Source of the DNA: Azolla caroliniana
Lineage: Eukaryota; Polypodiophyta
Direction of reading: 5' to 3'
DNA: 64,000 nt
Assembly (NCBI GenBank): GCA_043228905.1
Contig: JBHGNT010000021.1
Location: 7,254,001 to 7,318,000 of the forward strand
Shown piece after piece: positions 35,671 through 47,009 of this stretch (within the stretch, counting starts at the first letter, position 1; each line of letters begins with the position of its first letter). The notes under the pieces are model-generated. The model worked only from the letters and a program-made list of their open reading frames with translations, made no database searches and was not told where the DNA came from. A program made the translations under genes and the position numbers.

Positions 35671-37623
35671 AGGCAAATTTGCACTATTGCTAAAAACCTT
35701 CACATTTGTTATTTTTTTTGCCTATTTTTGAATTTTTAAAACCTGTTGCACTAGCACTTGCACCCACGTGAGATTGTATTATGCACTGACATATAATAAG
35801 ATAGTAGATAATGAATTGCTGACATGGACACAAACACTTACATATGCATAAGCCCATATAGGCGAACACTGATCAACACTAAACTTTCCTTAAACCTTGA
35901 GGATTTCACTGTCAACAAAGAAAATAGATTGAAGAAATATCTTTGGTATTCTTCTAGGGATCTTCCGATTAGCAAAAAACAAGCGCTCTCTGAAAGAAAG
36001 CGTTTGTGTAATTTACTTCCATGCATCACATTGATCCTTCTCTTGTCTTAGAATTAGAAACCCAAGCTAGAATTAATGCTTGAAGAAACCTACCTTCGAT
36101 TTTCAAGTCCATTATCATTCATCCTGGTTATACACTAAATAAGATTTGTAGAACCATTTCAACATCTCTAAGCATACACTTCTTGTTGGGTCTATCCACT
36201 CAAGTGGAGCCCACAACCAGCTGAGGTCGAAGAGCCTACTTAGAGCTGGCTGAGAATCGACAGGAAGTCGAGAGACGGCTGACAGCCACCTACAGGCTAA
36301 GCTTCGAATTGGCTGAGTGCCGATTGGGCTGAAAAGGGAAAAAGATATAATTAAGTATATTAACATATACCTATTTACAAATATATACACATACGTGTGG
36401 ACATGTATGTATGTATGTTTTATTATATTGTTTTGGTGTGTCTTTTCTGTATGTCCAAGTGTGAAAACATCTACGAAAAGAGACGTTACTCTACAAGGCT
36501 GAAGGAAGAGGGGCAAACACAAAACAACTTGATAGAGAGCAGAAAAACAATAGATAAGAAACAAAAGAGAGCGCTGAAAAAGAAGCGAGATAGAACTCAG
36601 AGATTGAGACATCGAGTGAAAGAGAGAACATAGAGAAAAACAAAAAATAGAGAAACAAATAGAAAACGAAAGAGAACAAGAGGAAGAGCGTTCTACGAAG
36701 TGGAGGAGACAAAGTCTTGTGAGGAGTTGGTCGTGCTGACAGAGAACCACGACCGTGCAACACCTCTCCTGTCTACTCGCATCAGGTTACTTCATTTCAT
36801 GGTTGTTTTCTTGTTTCCTATTTTGCTAGATTTTCTATCCACCCAGTTGGGTGAAGAATTGTAAGGTTATTTTCTTTGATTTTTCCACCCAATTGGGTGA
36901 GGATCGTGTTGGGAATTCGGTCTCTCCGGATGGGATCCGGTGAGAACCGGAAGAGATCCGAAAACCGAATCGGTGGACCCGGTGAGAACCGAAAGAGAAG
37001 ACAAATTTGTAAATATGTCTTGAATAAGCCCATTGAGGCTATATTTGTAAATGGCCCTAAGTTCATATAACTATAAATATGACTTTGGGCAATCACTTTG
37101 GGGGTGTGATTGTGTTGAGTGTGTGATATTGTTGTAACTGTTGTACAGAGAGAGAGAGAGAGAGTGAGAGAGATGTTACCCGTTCCTTTGGGTGAACACC
37201 TTCGATAGATCTGCGTCTATCGGTCTTCAAGGGCGTGGTACGTGAAGGCTCGTAACAGAGGCGTCGAGAGAGATACAGGGCTCAGAGAGAAAACACTAGT
37301 GAGGTCTTGATAGACGTGGCGGCGTGAAACTCATAGGTATGGATCAAAGCACAGACTCATGGAGCAAAAATAGGCACAAATCAGATATATTACTATGACA
37401 GAAAAGATTACAGAACACGGCCTATGGCCGGTGACCTTATGAGTTTGTCTAATTACGAAGGACTAAGCTAGTGCTTCCGCCTATAGTTTTTCTTCTCCCC
37501 CCCTCTGAGGTGTTGGTCCTCGTTTAAATAACTTTTCCCCTAATACACAACTGAGCCGTCGGTGGCCCGTGATACTCGGACTCGGCGTTTGCTAATTTCC
37601 TAATTTTACATTTCTGTCCTCTG

Positions 37624-38246
37624 TGTTGAGAACTCGACGTTCCTTATGTCCGACGCTCGGCCACAACCGAGATTCTTTTCATACACAGAAAAACAGGTAA
37701 TGAAACGCGACACAAAAGAGGAGAAATGGTACACAGGAGGTATACGTGGAAAACCCCTTGATCGGGGAAAAAACCACGGCAGCCCACAAGCTGCAAACTG
37801 TCACTATGTAGAAATATACAACAGTGAGATCACCGAGGCAACGATCTCGTGCTCTCAGATCTTCGCCACAGGCGGCGGTTACAACAGAGGCAACGACCTC
37901 GTCTCTCGCTCTCTCTCTCTCTCTCTCTCTGTACAGTTACGCGCTCTGATTTCTTCTTGCACCAACAACGAAGAATAATCACAAAACGACAACTGCTCCA
38001 AAAAAAAACTATAAGTTTGCCCTAAGTCATATTTATACTAATATGACTTTTCGGCTATTTACAAATGTAGCCTCGATGGGCTCCATCCGGCTCTCCGCAG
38101 TCGGGTACTCCTCATCCGGTTCATACCGGGCCTACACCATCCGACTCTCCGCAGTCGGGTACTCCTCATCCGGTTCATACCAGGCCTACACCATCCGACT
38201 CTCCGCAGTCGGGTTCTCCCCATCCGGAGCGACCTGTCTTCCAACA
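37624..38246 (-). repeat. 3' LTR of the full-length Copia
   Basis: Plus-strand reading TGTTGAGAACTCG ... GTCTTCCAACA. Contains two to three tandem units of about 50 bp (38088-38220) built on 'ccgactctccgcagtcggg' and 'tcctcatccggttcatacc', an (TC)n run at 37904-37930, and the hairpin-like 'acgtggaaaacccc...ggggaaaaaaccac' near 37745-37778. Confidence 0.95.
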
Positions 38247-38256
38247 AACTCCCCCT

Positions 38257-39939
38257 TCACTCCGGCATGGGGTGTCTTTCCAGCCCGATCCTCTTCCGGC
38301 ATGCGTCCAGCTTGTCGGGTGTCAGCACTTTGGTCAGCATATCTGACCCGTTCTCGGCCGTGTGGATCTTCGCCAATGCGAACTCCTGGTCATCTACCCT
38401 TTCCCGGATCCAGTGATACCTCCGCTGGATATGCTTCGTCGGGGAATTGTAGGCCGCATTCTTGGCAAGGTGGATGGCACTTTGACTCTCGCAGTAGAGT
38501 CGGTATTCCTCTTGCCGGATACCGAGCTCCCCGATGAAGTCCTTCATCCATAATATTTCCTTGCCGGCTTCCACAACCGCCATGTACTCCGCCTCTGTGG
38601 TTGACAATGCAACCGTCTTCTGCAGCCTCGACTGCCACGAGACAGCTCCCCTTGCATATGTCATCACATACCCGGATGTAGACCGGCTGGTATCCACATC
38701 AGCCGACATGTCCGAATCGGTGAAACCGTCTAGTTGAGGTTTTCCGGTGCCGAATCGGAGACACATATATGAAGTGCCCTTCAAATACCGGAGTATCCAT
38801 TTGACCGCGTTCCAATGCTCCTTGCCGGGATTACTCATGAACCGGCTCACCACTCCGACTGCGTATCCAATGTCCGGTCGGGTACAAACCATTGCGTACA
38901 TCAAGCTCCTGACGGCAGAGGCATATGGAATCTTCATCATATCTGCCTTCTCTCCCTTTGTCTTCGGGCTTTGCTTGCCGGACAACTTGCAGTTTGCCGG
39001 AAGTGTCGATCCGACCGGTTTTGCATCTGATATGTTGAACCGGTGAAGCACCTTTGTCACATACTTCTCCTGTGACAGCCATAGTTGCTTCACTGACCGG
39101 TCCCGAATGATGTGCATCCCCAACATCTGTCTTGCCGGACCTAGGTCTTTCATTGAGAAGGTCCAGTTGAGAGCCTTCTTCAGCATCCGTATTTTGCCTT
39201 TGTCTCGTCCGACGATCAACATGTCATCCACGTACAGGAGGAGTATCAGGAAGTCCCCTCCTTCGAACTTCTTCACAAACACGCAGTGATCGGCCTGCGT
39301 CTTGTGGTACCCTTGATCGGTCATGAAGGAGTCGAACTTCCGATACCATTGTCGGGGAGCCTGCTTCAGTCCGTACAGGCTCTTCTTCAACCGGCATACC
39401 AGGTGCTCCTTCCCTTTCTCCACAAATCCTTCCGGTTGCTGCATGTAGATTTCCTCTTCGAGGTCGCCGTGGAGGAATGTTGTCTTCACGTCCAGCTGCT
39501 CTACCTCGAGATCCATGCTTGCTGCTATACTCAGCACCGTCCGGATGGAGGTCATCTTTACTACCGGGGCGAATATTGTTGGTAGACAGGTCCCTCCGGA
39601 TGGGAAGGGAGAAGAACAGTGCCGACGAACAAACTCGGCCGAGGCCGAAACGGTATGAACCGGATGGGGAGAACCCGACTGCGGAGAGTCGGATGGTGTA
39701 GGCCCGACTGCGGAAAGCCGGATGAGGAGTACCCGACTGCGAAGAGCCGGATGAGGAGTACCCGACAGCAAAGAGCCGGACGGGGAGTTACCCGACTGCG
39801 GAGAGCCGGATGGAGCCCATCGAGGCTACATTTGTAAATAGCCGAAAAGTCATATTAGTATAAATATGACTTAGGGCAAACTTTTAGTGTGTGTGTTATT
39901 CTTTTTGTTGGTGCAAGAAGAAATCAGAGCGCGTAACTG

Positions 39940-40000
<61 letters not shown>

Positions 40001-43000
40001 GAGGTCGTTGCCTCGGTTGTAACCGCCGCCTGTGGCGAAGATCTGAGAGCACGAGGTCGTTGCCTCAGTGATCTCACTGTTATATATTACTACATAGTGA
40101 CAGTTTGCAGCTTGTGGGCTGTCGTGGTTTTTCCCCTATTTTGGGGTTTTCCACGTATACCTCCTGTGTACCATTTCTCCTCTTTTGTGTCGCGTTTCAT
40201 TACCTGTTTTTCTGTGTATGTAAAGAATCTCGGTTGTGACCGAGCGTCGGACATAAGGAACGTCAAGTTCCCAACAAATATTTCGTCGAAGTCCACGCCC
40301 TTCTTCTGCTGGAACCCCTTCACCACGATCCTGGCTTTGTATCTCGGGGGGTTGCCGGCATCTCCCGGTTTCAACTTGAACACCCACTTGTTTCGGAGTG
40401 CCCGCTTTTCTTTCGGCAGCTCCACCAATTCGTACGTATGGTTCTCATGCAGGGAATCCATCTCATCCTGCATGGCACTTAACCATTTTCGGCTGTGGGT
40501 GTCTTCCTTCGCTTCTTCGAAGCTTTCCGGCTCCCCCTCATCGGTTAGCAGGACATGCTCTGCATCCGGAAATCTCTGGGGCGCCCTTCTCTCTCTGAGA
40601 GGATATCTACGTCTTCGGGCTTCGGTAATCAGTTCCTCCATTTGCTCTTCATCCGAATCCGATTCGGGATCTTGACCGGTTCCGGTCTCAGCTTCCTCTA
40701 CTTCTTCTTCTGCCGGTTCGGTATCCTCACCGTAACCGACTGGTTCCTCGAGTGCTAACCGGTCTCTTGCCGGTTGGGTCTGCTCATTGTAGAGTCTATC
40801 CTTACCGGTCGACTCGGAGTTCACTATCTTCTTCTCCGACTCCCAGTCGACGAGCGTCTTGTCCTCCATGAAGATAATATCTCGACTACGGAATATCTTC
40901 TTGTCGACCGGGTCCCACACTCGGTAGCCGAACTCATCGTCACCGTAACCGAGGAATATGCATGGCCGGGTCTTTGGATCTAGCTTTCCTCTCCGGTCCA
41001 TTGCTACATGCACGTACGCGAGACACCCAAACACCCTTAGATGCCGGTAGGACACTTCCTTACCGGTCCACACTCTCTGTGGCGTGTCTCCGTCCAAGGG
41101 TACTGAGGGTGATCTGTTTATCACATATGTCGCCGTCGACAGTGCCTCAGCCCAAAACTTCTTGGGTAGTTCTGCATGCGCTAGCATACTCCGGACCCTC
41201 TCCATTATGGTCCGGTTCATCCTCTCGGCCAGTCCGTTTAGTTCCGGCGTCTTCGGCACGGTAAATTCGAGCCGGATTCCCTTCGAGCGGCAGTACTCCT
41301 TGAACTGCCCCCGGTACTCACCTCCGTTATCTGCTCGAACCGCCTTCAGCTTCCGGCCGGTTTCTCTTTCCACTCTCGCGTGGAGCTCTTTGAAGACGGA
41401 TAACACCTGATCCTTCGTCTTCAGCGGTGTGGCCCACAGCTTCCGGTTGTGGTCATCTATGAACGTCACGAAGTACTGCGCTCCGGCATGTGACTTCGTG
41501 TCTACTTGACAAACATCCATATGCACCAACTCCAGTGGTGCATTACGTCTCATCGGTGGCCTTGGTCGGAAGGAGGTCCGGTTCTGCTTACCAGCCAGAC
41601 AATCAATGCACTTCTCTAAATGCACGTTCTTCACTGGGATGAGGTTGTCGTCTGCAAGCCTCTTCATCCCCTTCTCACTCATGTGACATAGCCTCTTGTG
41701 CCACAGCTCACCGGCAGTGTCGGAAGCCACGTTCACTTCTTCCGGACATAACCGGGCATTCATCAGGTACAGTGTGTTTACCTTCCGGGCCTGAGCCACA
41801 ATCAGGCTCCCTTTGCTAAACTTCATGACACCGTTCCGGATGCTACCCGTGTAGCCATCATCATCTAGCCGATCGGCTGATATCAGGTTCAAACGAACTT
41901 CCGGAACGTGTCGGACATCTTTCAACAGCAACTTGCATCCGGTTGGTGTTGTCAGCCACACGTCTCCTATGCCGACAATTCGGCATGTTCCTTCATTCCC
42001 CATCCGGACACAGCCGTGATCACCGGCTGAGTAGGATGAGAAGCATTTCCGGTCCGGGGTAAGGTGGAACGACGCTCCGGAATCTACCACCCAGGTCATC
42101 TCATCGCCGGCATGGTTTATCTCACTCTCCTCGGTGATGAGCATCAACTCCTCTTCACTTGCCGCAATTGCCGTCGTTCCCTTCTGGTTCGGCCCCCTCC
42201 GGTCTTTACCGTTCCGGTCTGTACCGTTCCGGTTCGGGGTTTGCTTCGAATCGGTACCGTCGGTTTCCTTGTCTTTACAGAAATGCCGACAGTTCTTTTG
42301 GAAGTGTCCCGGCTTGCCGCAATAGAAGCAAGTAGGCCTCCCCCTTGACTTTGATTGTGTCCCCGACTTCTCCCGGTTCTGGGGACTACGGTTTCTATGT
42401 CTTCTGCGTTCCGATTCGGTAAGGAGCGCTTTGGAGTCGGAGCTCATATCTTTGTCTTTCCGACGAGCCTCCTCATCTAGCAAGCTCGACTTTACTCTTG
42501 CCAGGGATAACCGTTTTCCTTCCGGCCCGGCGTTGCCCAAAGTAACAACCAACGTCTCCCAGCTATCCGGGAGGGAACCGAGCAGGAGTAGCGCTAGGAC
42601 CTCATCGGCAAGAGGTACTTCCAATGACGTTGCCTGGTGAATCAGCCCCTGGAAGGCATTCATATGCTCCGCCATGCTGGAGCCATCTTGGTACCGGAGT
42701 CTTACAAGCTTCCGGAATACCGACGCCTGATTGACAGCATTTTTGTTCTGGAACATCATGCCGATCTTCTCCCAGAGCTCATGAGCCTTGCTCTCTTCAT
42801 TGAAGTTGTTGTACAGGCTCATGTCGATGAAGCACCGTATGTACGCCGTTGTCTTCATGTGCATCACCTCCCATATCGCGGCGTCGATTTTGTCCGGTCT
42901 CTTGTCCCCGAACTGAACCGGCAGCCAGAGGTCTTTAACCACGAGCATGTCCCTCATCTTCGACTTCCACACTGAATAGTTGGAGCCGATGAGCTTGAAC

Positions 43001-43023
43001 ATGCCGCCAAACGATTCGTCCAT
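38257..43023 (-). pseudogene. Copia gag-pol gene, split by a solo LTR insertion
   Basis: Starts at ATG 43023 (MDESFGGMFKLIGSNYSVW) and ends at 38257. Domains in order: gag with UBN2-type region, CCHC knuckle CFYCGKPGHFQKNC near 42330-42290, protease WVVDSGASFHLTP near 42095-42060, GAG-pre-integrase LWHKRLCHMSEKGMK near 41705-41665, integrase (DDHNRKLW, DNGGEY, NGLAERMNRTIMERV), reverse transcriptase starting near 40500 and resuming at 39576 with the catalytic [11 protein letters not shown] near 39235-39203, then RNase H with [15 protein letters not shown] near 38615-38570. The break falls after 'GVDFDEIF'. Outside the inserted LTR and its duplicated five bases no stop or frameshift is seen; the two parts are 914 and 440 codons and in phase. 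As it stands the polyprotein is cut in the reverse transcriptase. Confidence 0.92.
39577..40276 (+). mobile_element. Solo LTR inserted in the Copia reverse transcriptase (TSD AATAT)
   Basis: TGTTGGTAGACAGG at 39577 to ...AAGTTCCCAACA at 40276, flanked by AATAT at 39572-39576 and 40277-40281. It lies opposite in orientation to its host and belongs to the same LTR family: it shares 'gacaggtccctccggatggg', the tandem 'cccgactgcggagag(t/c)cggatg' units, 'aaatatgacttagggcaaac', an (AG)n run (here about 58 bases, 39941-39998) and the closing part. It is 80 bp longer than the host LTRs. No internal region is left, so it arose by LTR-LTR recombination after inserting. Confidence 0.95.
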
Positions 43024-43039
43024 TTTCTGTGTCGATTTT

Positions 43040-43051
43040 GCTCTGATACCA
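43040..43051 (-). promoter_or_regulatory. Primer-binding site of the full-length Copia
   Basis: TGGTATCAGAGC on the minus strand, two bases inside the 5' LTR end ...CTCAACA. This is the standard plant Copia site complementary to the 3' end of initiator methionine tRNA. Confidence 0.93.
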
Positions 43052-43053
43052 CT

Positions 43054-43672
43054 TGTTGAGAACTCGACGTTCCTTATGTCCGACGCTCGGCCACAACCGA
43101 GATTCTTTTCATACACAGAAAAACAGGTAATGAAACGCGACACAAAAGAGGAGAAATGGTACACAGGAGGTATACGTGGAAAACCCCTTGATCGGGGAAA
43201 AAACCACGGCAGCCCACAAGCTGCAAACTGTCACTATGTAGAAATATACAACAGTGAGATCACCGAGGCAACGACCTCGTGCTCTCAGATCTTCGCCACA
43301 GGCGGCGGTTACAACAGAGGCAACGACCTCGTCTCTCTCTCTCTCTCTCTCTCTCTGTACAGTTACGCGCTCTGATTTCTTCTTGCACCAACAACGAAGA
43401 ATAATCACAAAACGACAACTGCTCCAAAAAAAAACTATAAGTTTGCCCTAAGTCATATTTATACTAATATGACTTTTCGGCTATTTACAAATGTAGCCTC
43501 GATGGGCTCCATCCGGCTCTCCGCAGTCGGGTACTCCTCATCCGGTTCATACCGGGCCTACACCATCCGACTCTCCGCAGTCGGGTACTCCTCATCCGGT
43601 TCATACCGGGCTTACACCATCCGACTCTTCGCAGTCGGGTTCTCCCCATCCGGAGGGACCTGTCTTCCAACA
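43054..43672 (-). repeat. 5' LTR of the full-length Copia
   Basis: Nearly identical to 37624-38246. On the minus strand it contains 'TATAAATATGACTTAGGG' about 230 bp from its start, with a TATA-like core that probably starts transcription of the element. Confidence 0.95.
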
Positions 43673-43760
43673 CTCTGGACAACACCTGGCACGCCCATGG
43701 GACAGGAACTTGTCCGTCAGACCCACAATTCCTTGATTAGAAGTCAAGTGCCTATAGGCT

Positions 43761-44082
43761 GAAGAAAAACTATAGGCGGAAGCACTAGCTTAGTCCTTCG
43801 TAATTAGACAAACTCGTAAGGTCACCGGCCATAGGCCGTGTTCTGTAATCTTTTCTGTCATAGTAATATATCTGATTTGTGCCTATTTTTGCTGCATGAG
43901 TCTGTGCTTTGATCCATACCTATGAGTTTCACGCCGCCACGTCTATCAAGACCTCGCTAGTGTTTTCTCTCTGAGTCTTGTATCTCTCTCGACGCCTCTG
44001 TTACGAGCCTTCACGTACCACGCCCTTGAAGACCGATAGACGCAGATCTATCGAAGGTGTTCACCCAAAGGAACGGGTAACA
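43761..44082 (+). repeat. Truncated 5' LTR of the gag-only element
   Basis: Runs from 'gaagaaaaactataggcgg' to ...GAACGGGTAACA and matches the last 318 bases of the 3' LTR (from about 45858). The first 240 bases of the LTR are missing and replaced by the joint to the antisense copy. After its end comes CAATTTGGCACGCCCGG, the type of primer-site region found just inside gypsy-like and TR-GAG elements. Confidence 0.8.
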
Positions 44083-44228
44083 CAATTTGGCACGCCCGGT
44101 TACAGCTGTGAGTGCACAACGAACTTCATTGAAGGTAACCACCAGCCGCCGTTACGGCGCCCTCTCGCACCACGAGGTCTCAGCCACCCGCCCGACGCCC
44201 TGAGCCAATCGAAGGAACTTCCGACTCG

Positions 44229-45620
44229 GTGGTCACTGACCAATCCTTTCCTGATCAATCAGAGGCTTGTCCAGTGCAATCCTCGCCACCGGACACTCGA
44301 TCGCGAGTTGATCCACCACCAGAACCCCCGTCGAGCCCTCCGGAGGTCAATCAACCGGAACTAAACCCTTTTCCGGTGCTACCAGAAGACCCACAGTACG
44401 ACATCATGTCGTACCCATACCCACGATCTACCGACGGACCAGACGCAGAGTCACACGTCCGTGCCTTCATATCCACATGGCAGGCTAACCACTCCACGCA
44501 CCGCCTCACGCCGGCCGAAATTGATGCCTCGAAGATTGCCGAGTTCACACTCTCCTTCGATGGACCGACCGCACGATGGTACTCTCGTCTCGAAATAGGA
44601 GAGGCCACCACTTTCCAAATTGTGCGCACAAAGTTCCTTGAACTTTTTCATCGCGAGGTGCATAAACGGGAACTGCTCTAGCAATTCTTCTCTATATGCC
44701 AGGAACCGCACGAAACGGTCGCGTAGTTCACGATCCGGTTCCAGGATCTCTACAGACAAGTGGGCGATGATGTCTCGACACAACATATACTAGACACTTT
44801 CCTATCCAGTTTACGAGAGCCTCTACGAACGACTCTCGCACTTACAAATTTCGCCAACCATACGATCGAACAAGTCATAGCGCGCGTTCTCGCCCTCGAT
44901 CGGAACCAGCACGGCACGGCCTTCTCGATGACATCCTTGCAAAACGCTCTTCCCCAAGAGGACAATCGCTTTCGCCAAGCCCTCCAATGCACTGCGTGTT
45001 TAGGATCAGGGCACCTGGCCCTTGAATGTCCCCATCGACCACAGTGTCTGATCTGTCAGTCTCGAGCTCACACAGTCGAGCAGTGCGAATATAATATGCT
45101 GAACCGCACAACGGCGGCAGCGGTCCGCCAGATCGAGCCACGAAATACATACTCTCGGCAGGACGAGCGATATATCTACCGAGACCAGGATAACGACCAA
45201 CCGCGATCCCCGGATCGACGGCGCCGAGACGACGATTACCGACGTAATAACCGTTGTGATTATTATCGCGATGACCGGCACGATGATTATGGCCGATATG
45301 ATGACGATCGCGATGACCGGTATGATCGATGGAACTCACGCATTGATCGGCGAAACGGCAACTGCAACACACGCAACAATAGAAGACCTAATGACAACCG
45401 CCGACGGGACACTCCTCCAAATGACCAGCGCAACTCCAACGCACCTCGGAACAACCCACCACCAAACGAGACCGAGAATCAACAACAACAACTTCCACAC
45501 ACAGACCGAGCGGACACCAGTAGCTCGGCCAACGTGACATGTTTTAAATGTAATCAACTAGACCACCCTGCCACCACCCCGGACCCCGAAAGCATCCTCG
45601 ACATCTTAAAGGAGGAATGA
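44229..45620 (+). pseudogene. Gag gene of the non-autonomous LTR element
   Basis: A single frame with two in-frame stops, TAG at 44679-44681 and 44724-44726. It reads 'PYPRSTDGPDAESHVRAF', 'FTLSFDGPTARWYSRLE', 'FTIRFQDLYRQVGDD', the pattern of the Retrotrans_gag domain of Ty3/gypsy-type elements, followed by Cys/His knuckles 'CTACLGSGHLALECP' and 'CLICQSRAHTVEQC', a long Arg/Asp/Asn-rich nucleic-acid-binding tail, and an incomplete last knuckle 'CFKCNQLDHPA'. The stop TGA at 45618 is also the first three bases of the 3' LTR. There is no ATG at a sensible start, so the 5' end is uncertain. Its product would package RNA; other enzymes must come from elsewhere. Confidence 0.8.
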
Positions 45621-46175
45621 AACGAGGATCACGCCTAAAAGGCAATTTTTGTAATATTGTTAGTATTTTGTAAGTCGTGGGTCTGACGAACAAGGTCCTG
45701 TCCCACGAGCATGCCAGGTGTTGTCCAGAGGACAGAAATGTAAAATTAGGAAATTAGCAAACGCCGAGTCCGAGTATCTCGGGCCACCGACGGCTCAGTT
45801 GTGTATTAGGGGAAAAGTTATTTAAACGAGGACCAATACCTCAAAGGGGGGGAGAAGAAAAACTATATGCGGAAGCACTAGCTTAGTCCTTCGTAATTAG
45901 ACAAACTCGTAAGGTCACCGGCCATAGGCCGTGTTCTGTAATCTTTTCTGTCATAGTAATATATCTGATTTGTGCCTATTTTTGCTGCATGAGTCTGTGC
46001 TTTGATCCATACCTATGAGTTTCACGCCGCCACGTCTATCAAGACCTCGCTAGTGTTTTCTCTTTGAGCCCTGTATCTCTCTCGACGCCTCTGTTACGAG
46101 CCTTCACGTACCACACCCTTGAAGACCGATAGACGCATATCTATTGAAGGTGTTCACCCAAAGGAACGGGTAACA
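45618..46175 (+). repeat. 3' LTR of the gag-only element
   Basis: Purine tract AAAGGAGGAA at 45608-45617 is followed by TGAAACGAGG; the LTR ends GGGTAACA at 46175, 558 bp. It includes 'gttatttaaacgagg' (TATA-like, near 45817) and a run of G at 45846-45852. Confidence 0.85.
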
Positions 46176-46466
46176 AGAGAGATACAGAGTGATACTCTGT
46201 CGTAACCGCCACTGTGTGAAGAAACAGAGCTCGAGGTCACTGCCTCCGAGTCTCTGATTGTAACTCTTCCTCTTTATAGTGATAGTTGGAGTGTGTGGCT
46301 CCCATGGTTTTTCCCTATTAGGGTTTTCCACATAAACATCTTGTGTCATTCTTTGTTTTTTCTTTGTGTACTCTCCACTTCCCATTTATGTGTTTACTTC
46401 TTATAGAAGCGTTTCTAACTACTCGGTTGTGGCCGAGTGATATTCCGCGCATTTCTCATCAGATCG

Positions 46467-46830
46467 TAGCCAAGGTTGTTGCCTTGAAGCTAATATATTT
46501 CCTCTAGACAAAAACCTAGAGAGACTAGCACATTCATTGTGCTTATTGTTATTGGTTTATCCACCCGATCGGGTGACGATTGTAGCCAAGGCTATTTTGC
46601 CTTAAGGCTAGCACATTCCTTGTGCTTATTGTTGTTGTATCCACCCAATCGGGTGAAGATTGTAGCCAAGGTTGTTGCCTTAAGGTTTGTACGTTCCTCT
46701 AATCAAAAGCTAGAGAGGTCGTACGCAGTTTGTAATCCTTGTTATTCTATCTACCCGATTGGGTGAAGGTTGTAACCAAGGCCATTTTCCTTGAGGTAGA
46801 TATACCCCTCTAGTGAGGTCGTATTTCATT
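46467..46830 (+). repeat. Imperfect tandem units with CACCC-ATCGGGTG palindromes
   Basis: Units of about 90-120 bp each contain a palindrome-like 'cacccgatcgggtg' (46562, 46633, 46752), 'attgtagccaagg(c/t)t', 'gccttaagg' and 'cctcta...agagaggtcgta'. Two further units lie at 36838-36905, on the other side of the nested insertions, which shows the array was split by them. The units belong to the outermost LTR. Confidence 0.75.
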
Positions 46831-47009
46831 GTACTCCAAATTATAGTGAAGTTATTTGGAACCTATAGTTCCCGTGGTTTTTTCCCTATTTTGGGTTTTC
46901 CACATAAAAAATTTGGTGTACTCTCATTTTTCGTCTTGTGGTTTCATCAAGTGTTAATTATGTTTGAAGTTTAAATCATCTCGATTTGGATCCATATTCC
47001 CAACACTTG

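Larger units (their letters stand above)
33110..36178. other. Intergenic stretch upstream of the WAV2-like gene
   Basis: No exon recognised. Holds two repeat regions listed separately (34195-34735 and 35330-35670). Short frames such as 35824-36051 have no known domain. Confidence 0.5.
37624..43672 (-). mobile_element. Full-length Copia retrotransposon (TSD CTCTG)
   Basis: Two LTRs, 37624-38246 (623 bp) and 43054-43672 (619 bp), same orientation, flanked by CTCTG at 37619-37623 and 43673-43677. By eye the LTRs differ by about six substitutions and a four-base change in an (AG)n run, so the insertion is young. The minus strand has a primer site TGGTATCAGAGC two bases inside the 5' LTR, a single long gag-pol frame, and a purine tract GTGAAGGGGGAGTT before the 3' LTR. 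The frame is interrupted only by a solo LTR at 39577-40276. Its GC content is much higher than that of the flanking genome. Confidence 0.95.
37174..46175. mobile_element. Gag-only LTR element with head-to-head LTRs (TSD AGAGA)
   Basis: The outer ends are inverted: TGTTACCCGTTCC at 37174 and GGAACGGGTAACA ending at 46175. Flanks are AGAGA on both sides (37169-37173 and 46176-46180), though this lies in an (AG)n run, so the duplication is weaker evidence. From left to right: an antisense LTR (37174-37623 continued at 43678-43731 after the Copia insertion), a 30-bp unexplained joint, a 5'-truncated sense LTR (43761-44082), a gag gene (44229-45620), and a complete sense LTR (45618-46175). No protease, integrase or reverse transcriptase is present. 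An LTR element with gag alone fits the plant TR-GAG class of non-autonomous elements. Confidence 0.7.
36907..46461 (+). mobile_element. Solo LTR interrupted by later insertions (TSD GATCG)
   Basis: Begins TGTTGGGAATTCGG at 36907 and ends ...TTTCTCATCA at 46461. The five bases before (36902-36906) and after (46462-46466) are both GATCG, a clean target-site duplication. It is split at 37173/46181 by the gag-only element. Its own length is about 550 bp. It resembles the Copia LTRs nearby ('tccggatggg', 'ccc(a)t(t/c)gaggcta(t/c)atttgtaaat', 'aaatatgactt(t/a)gggca', then an (AG)n run and 'cgtaaccgcc'). Confidence 0.85.
36184..47005 (+). mobile_element. Outermost LTR of a nested stack
   Basis: Starts TGTTGGGTCTATCC at 36184 and ends ...ATTCCCAACA at 47005. 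About 100 bases before the end is 'GTGGTTTTTTCCC...GGGTTTTCCAC' (46877-46907), a motif placed similarly before the end of every other LTR in this region, which supports the assignment. Flanking five-mers are CTTCT and CTTGC, only a partial match, so the target duplication is mutated or the ends are slightly off. Without its inserts the LTR would be about 1.26 kb (36184-36906 plus 46467-47005). No internal coding region borders it, so it is probably a solo LTR. Confidence 0.5.

Noticed and set aside
36115-36750. 211-codon minus-strand frame
   Set aside because: It lies in the outer LTR and is built from purine-rich sequence read as Leu/Ser/Phe; no domain and no exon context.
40090-40276. C-terminal 60 residues of the 1024-codon Copia frame
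   Set aside because: They come from the inserted solo LTR read by chance in the same frame and are not part of the polyprotein; the same LTR also adds the 47 residues before the true gag start at 43023.
37624-46175. CRISPR-like or satellite reading of the repeated blocks at 37.2-46.2 kb
   Set aside because: The repeats are LTRs with TG...CA ends, target duplications and gag or pol between them; no spacer-repeat pattern exists.
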